A stretch of DNA of 41,256 nt from Eubacterium sp. (GTDB lineage Bacteria > Bacillota > Clostridia > Lachnospirales > Lachnospiraceae). Shown here one piece after another: positions 41,204 to 41,256 of this stretch. How positions within the stretch are numbered: position 1 is the stretch's first letter; each line of letters opens with the position of its first letter. The translations under genes and the position numbers were made by a program. Where the stretch lies: positions 1 through 41,256 of the forward strand of contig JAEFAB010000011.1 of the NCBI GenBank assembly GCA_016292095.1, given 5' to 3'. The notes beneath the pieces were generated by a model. The model did no database searches. It was not told the DNA's origin and saw only the letters and a program-made list of their open reading frames with translations.

Positions 41204-41256
41204 TTGAAATCCAAATTGAAGCTCATGCTTAGTCTTGCTCTGGCACTTGTTCTCCC
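41204..41256 (+). CDS. Start of an exported protein, cut by the window end
   Basis: Seventeen complete codons only. AAGGAGG lies 8 bases before a TTG start, and the frame reads KSKLKLMLSLALALVL after the initiator, a basic start followed by a Leu/Ala hydrophobic core, i.e. a signal peptide or signal anchor. Divergent from the chitinase, so it may share its regulatory region. Nothing else can be said about the product. Confidence 0.65.
   Translation, partial: MKSKLKLMLSLALALVL

Overview
The window looks like a chromosomal segment from a low-to-moderate GC, Gram-positive anaerobic Clostridia, most likely a Lachnospiraceae-type gut or rumen bacterium. This rests on strong AGGAGG ribosome sites, near-consensus sigma-A promoters at 17-bp spacing, a KtrAB potassium system, ECF sigma/DUF4179 pairs, a DUF2975/XRE/DUF4173 cassette, BspA-like leucine-rich repeat proteins and multidomain secreted glycosidases with Thr/Glu linkers. 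The genus cannot be fixed from the sequence alone. No rRNA, tRNA or CRISPR array was seen.

Layout. 1-3.4 kb: a 62-bp tandem repeat array, then two secreted surface proteins on the minus strand. 3.4-7.6 kb: a six-gene minus-strand operon (75-aa protein, PAS-CPBP fusion, flavodoxin-like reductase, Cys-rich small protein, KtrB, KtrA). 7.6-12.3 kb: two convergent AEC transporters, endonuclease IV, a tandem GNAT acetyltransferase and signal peptidase I. 12.4-15.9 kb: two ECF sigma operons, one with a minimal membrane partner and one with a full DUF4179 partner, separated by a 1-kb non-coding island holding two further 62-63 bp repeat arrays and an IS256-like remnant. 16-22.4 kb: gltBD glutamate synthase behind a strong promoter, a repeated upstream motif and a leader terminator. 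22.3-28.1 kb: rpoD (TTG start, acidic insert), then a minus-strand run of a membrane-anchored protein, HAD phosphatase, DUF1846, HD hydrolase and SGNH hydrolase. 28.2-30.6 kb: a plus-strand DUF2975/XRE/DUF4173 operon with a perfect TATCG-N5-CGATA palindrome at its promoter. 30.6-41.3 kb: an AIM24 protein, a giant secreted protein that appears to fuse GH55 and GH128 beta-1,3-glucanase domains, a BspA-like LRR protein, a GH18 chitinase, and the start of another exported protein.

The most coherent biology is at the right end. The glucanase fusion and the chitinase would together attack the two main polymers of fungal cell walls, and they share a homologous, unnamed C-terminal module of about 170-185 residues after a Thr/Glu linker. 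This looks like a fungal-wall degradation locus with a common surface-targeting or retention device (inference). The strangest sequence-level signal is a class of short tandem arrays: three unrelated repeat families, all with a 62-63 bp period and each unit carrying a short inverted repeat. One family contains a 13-mer identical to part of the palindrome upstream of the DUF2975 operon, and another shares its hairpin arms with two terminators elsewhere in the window.
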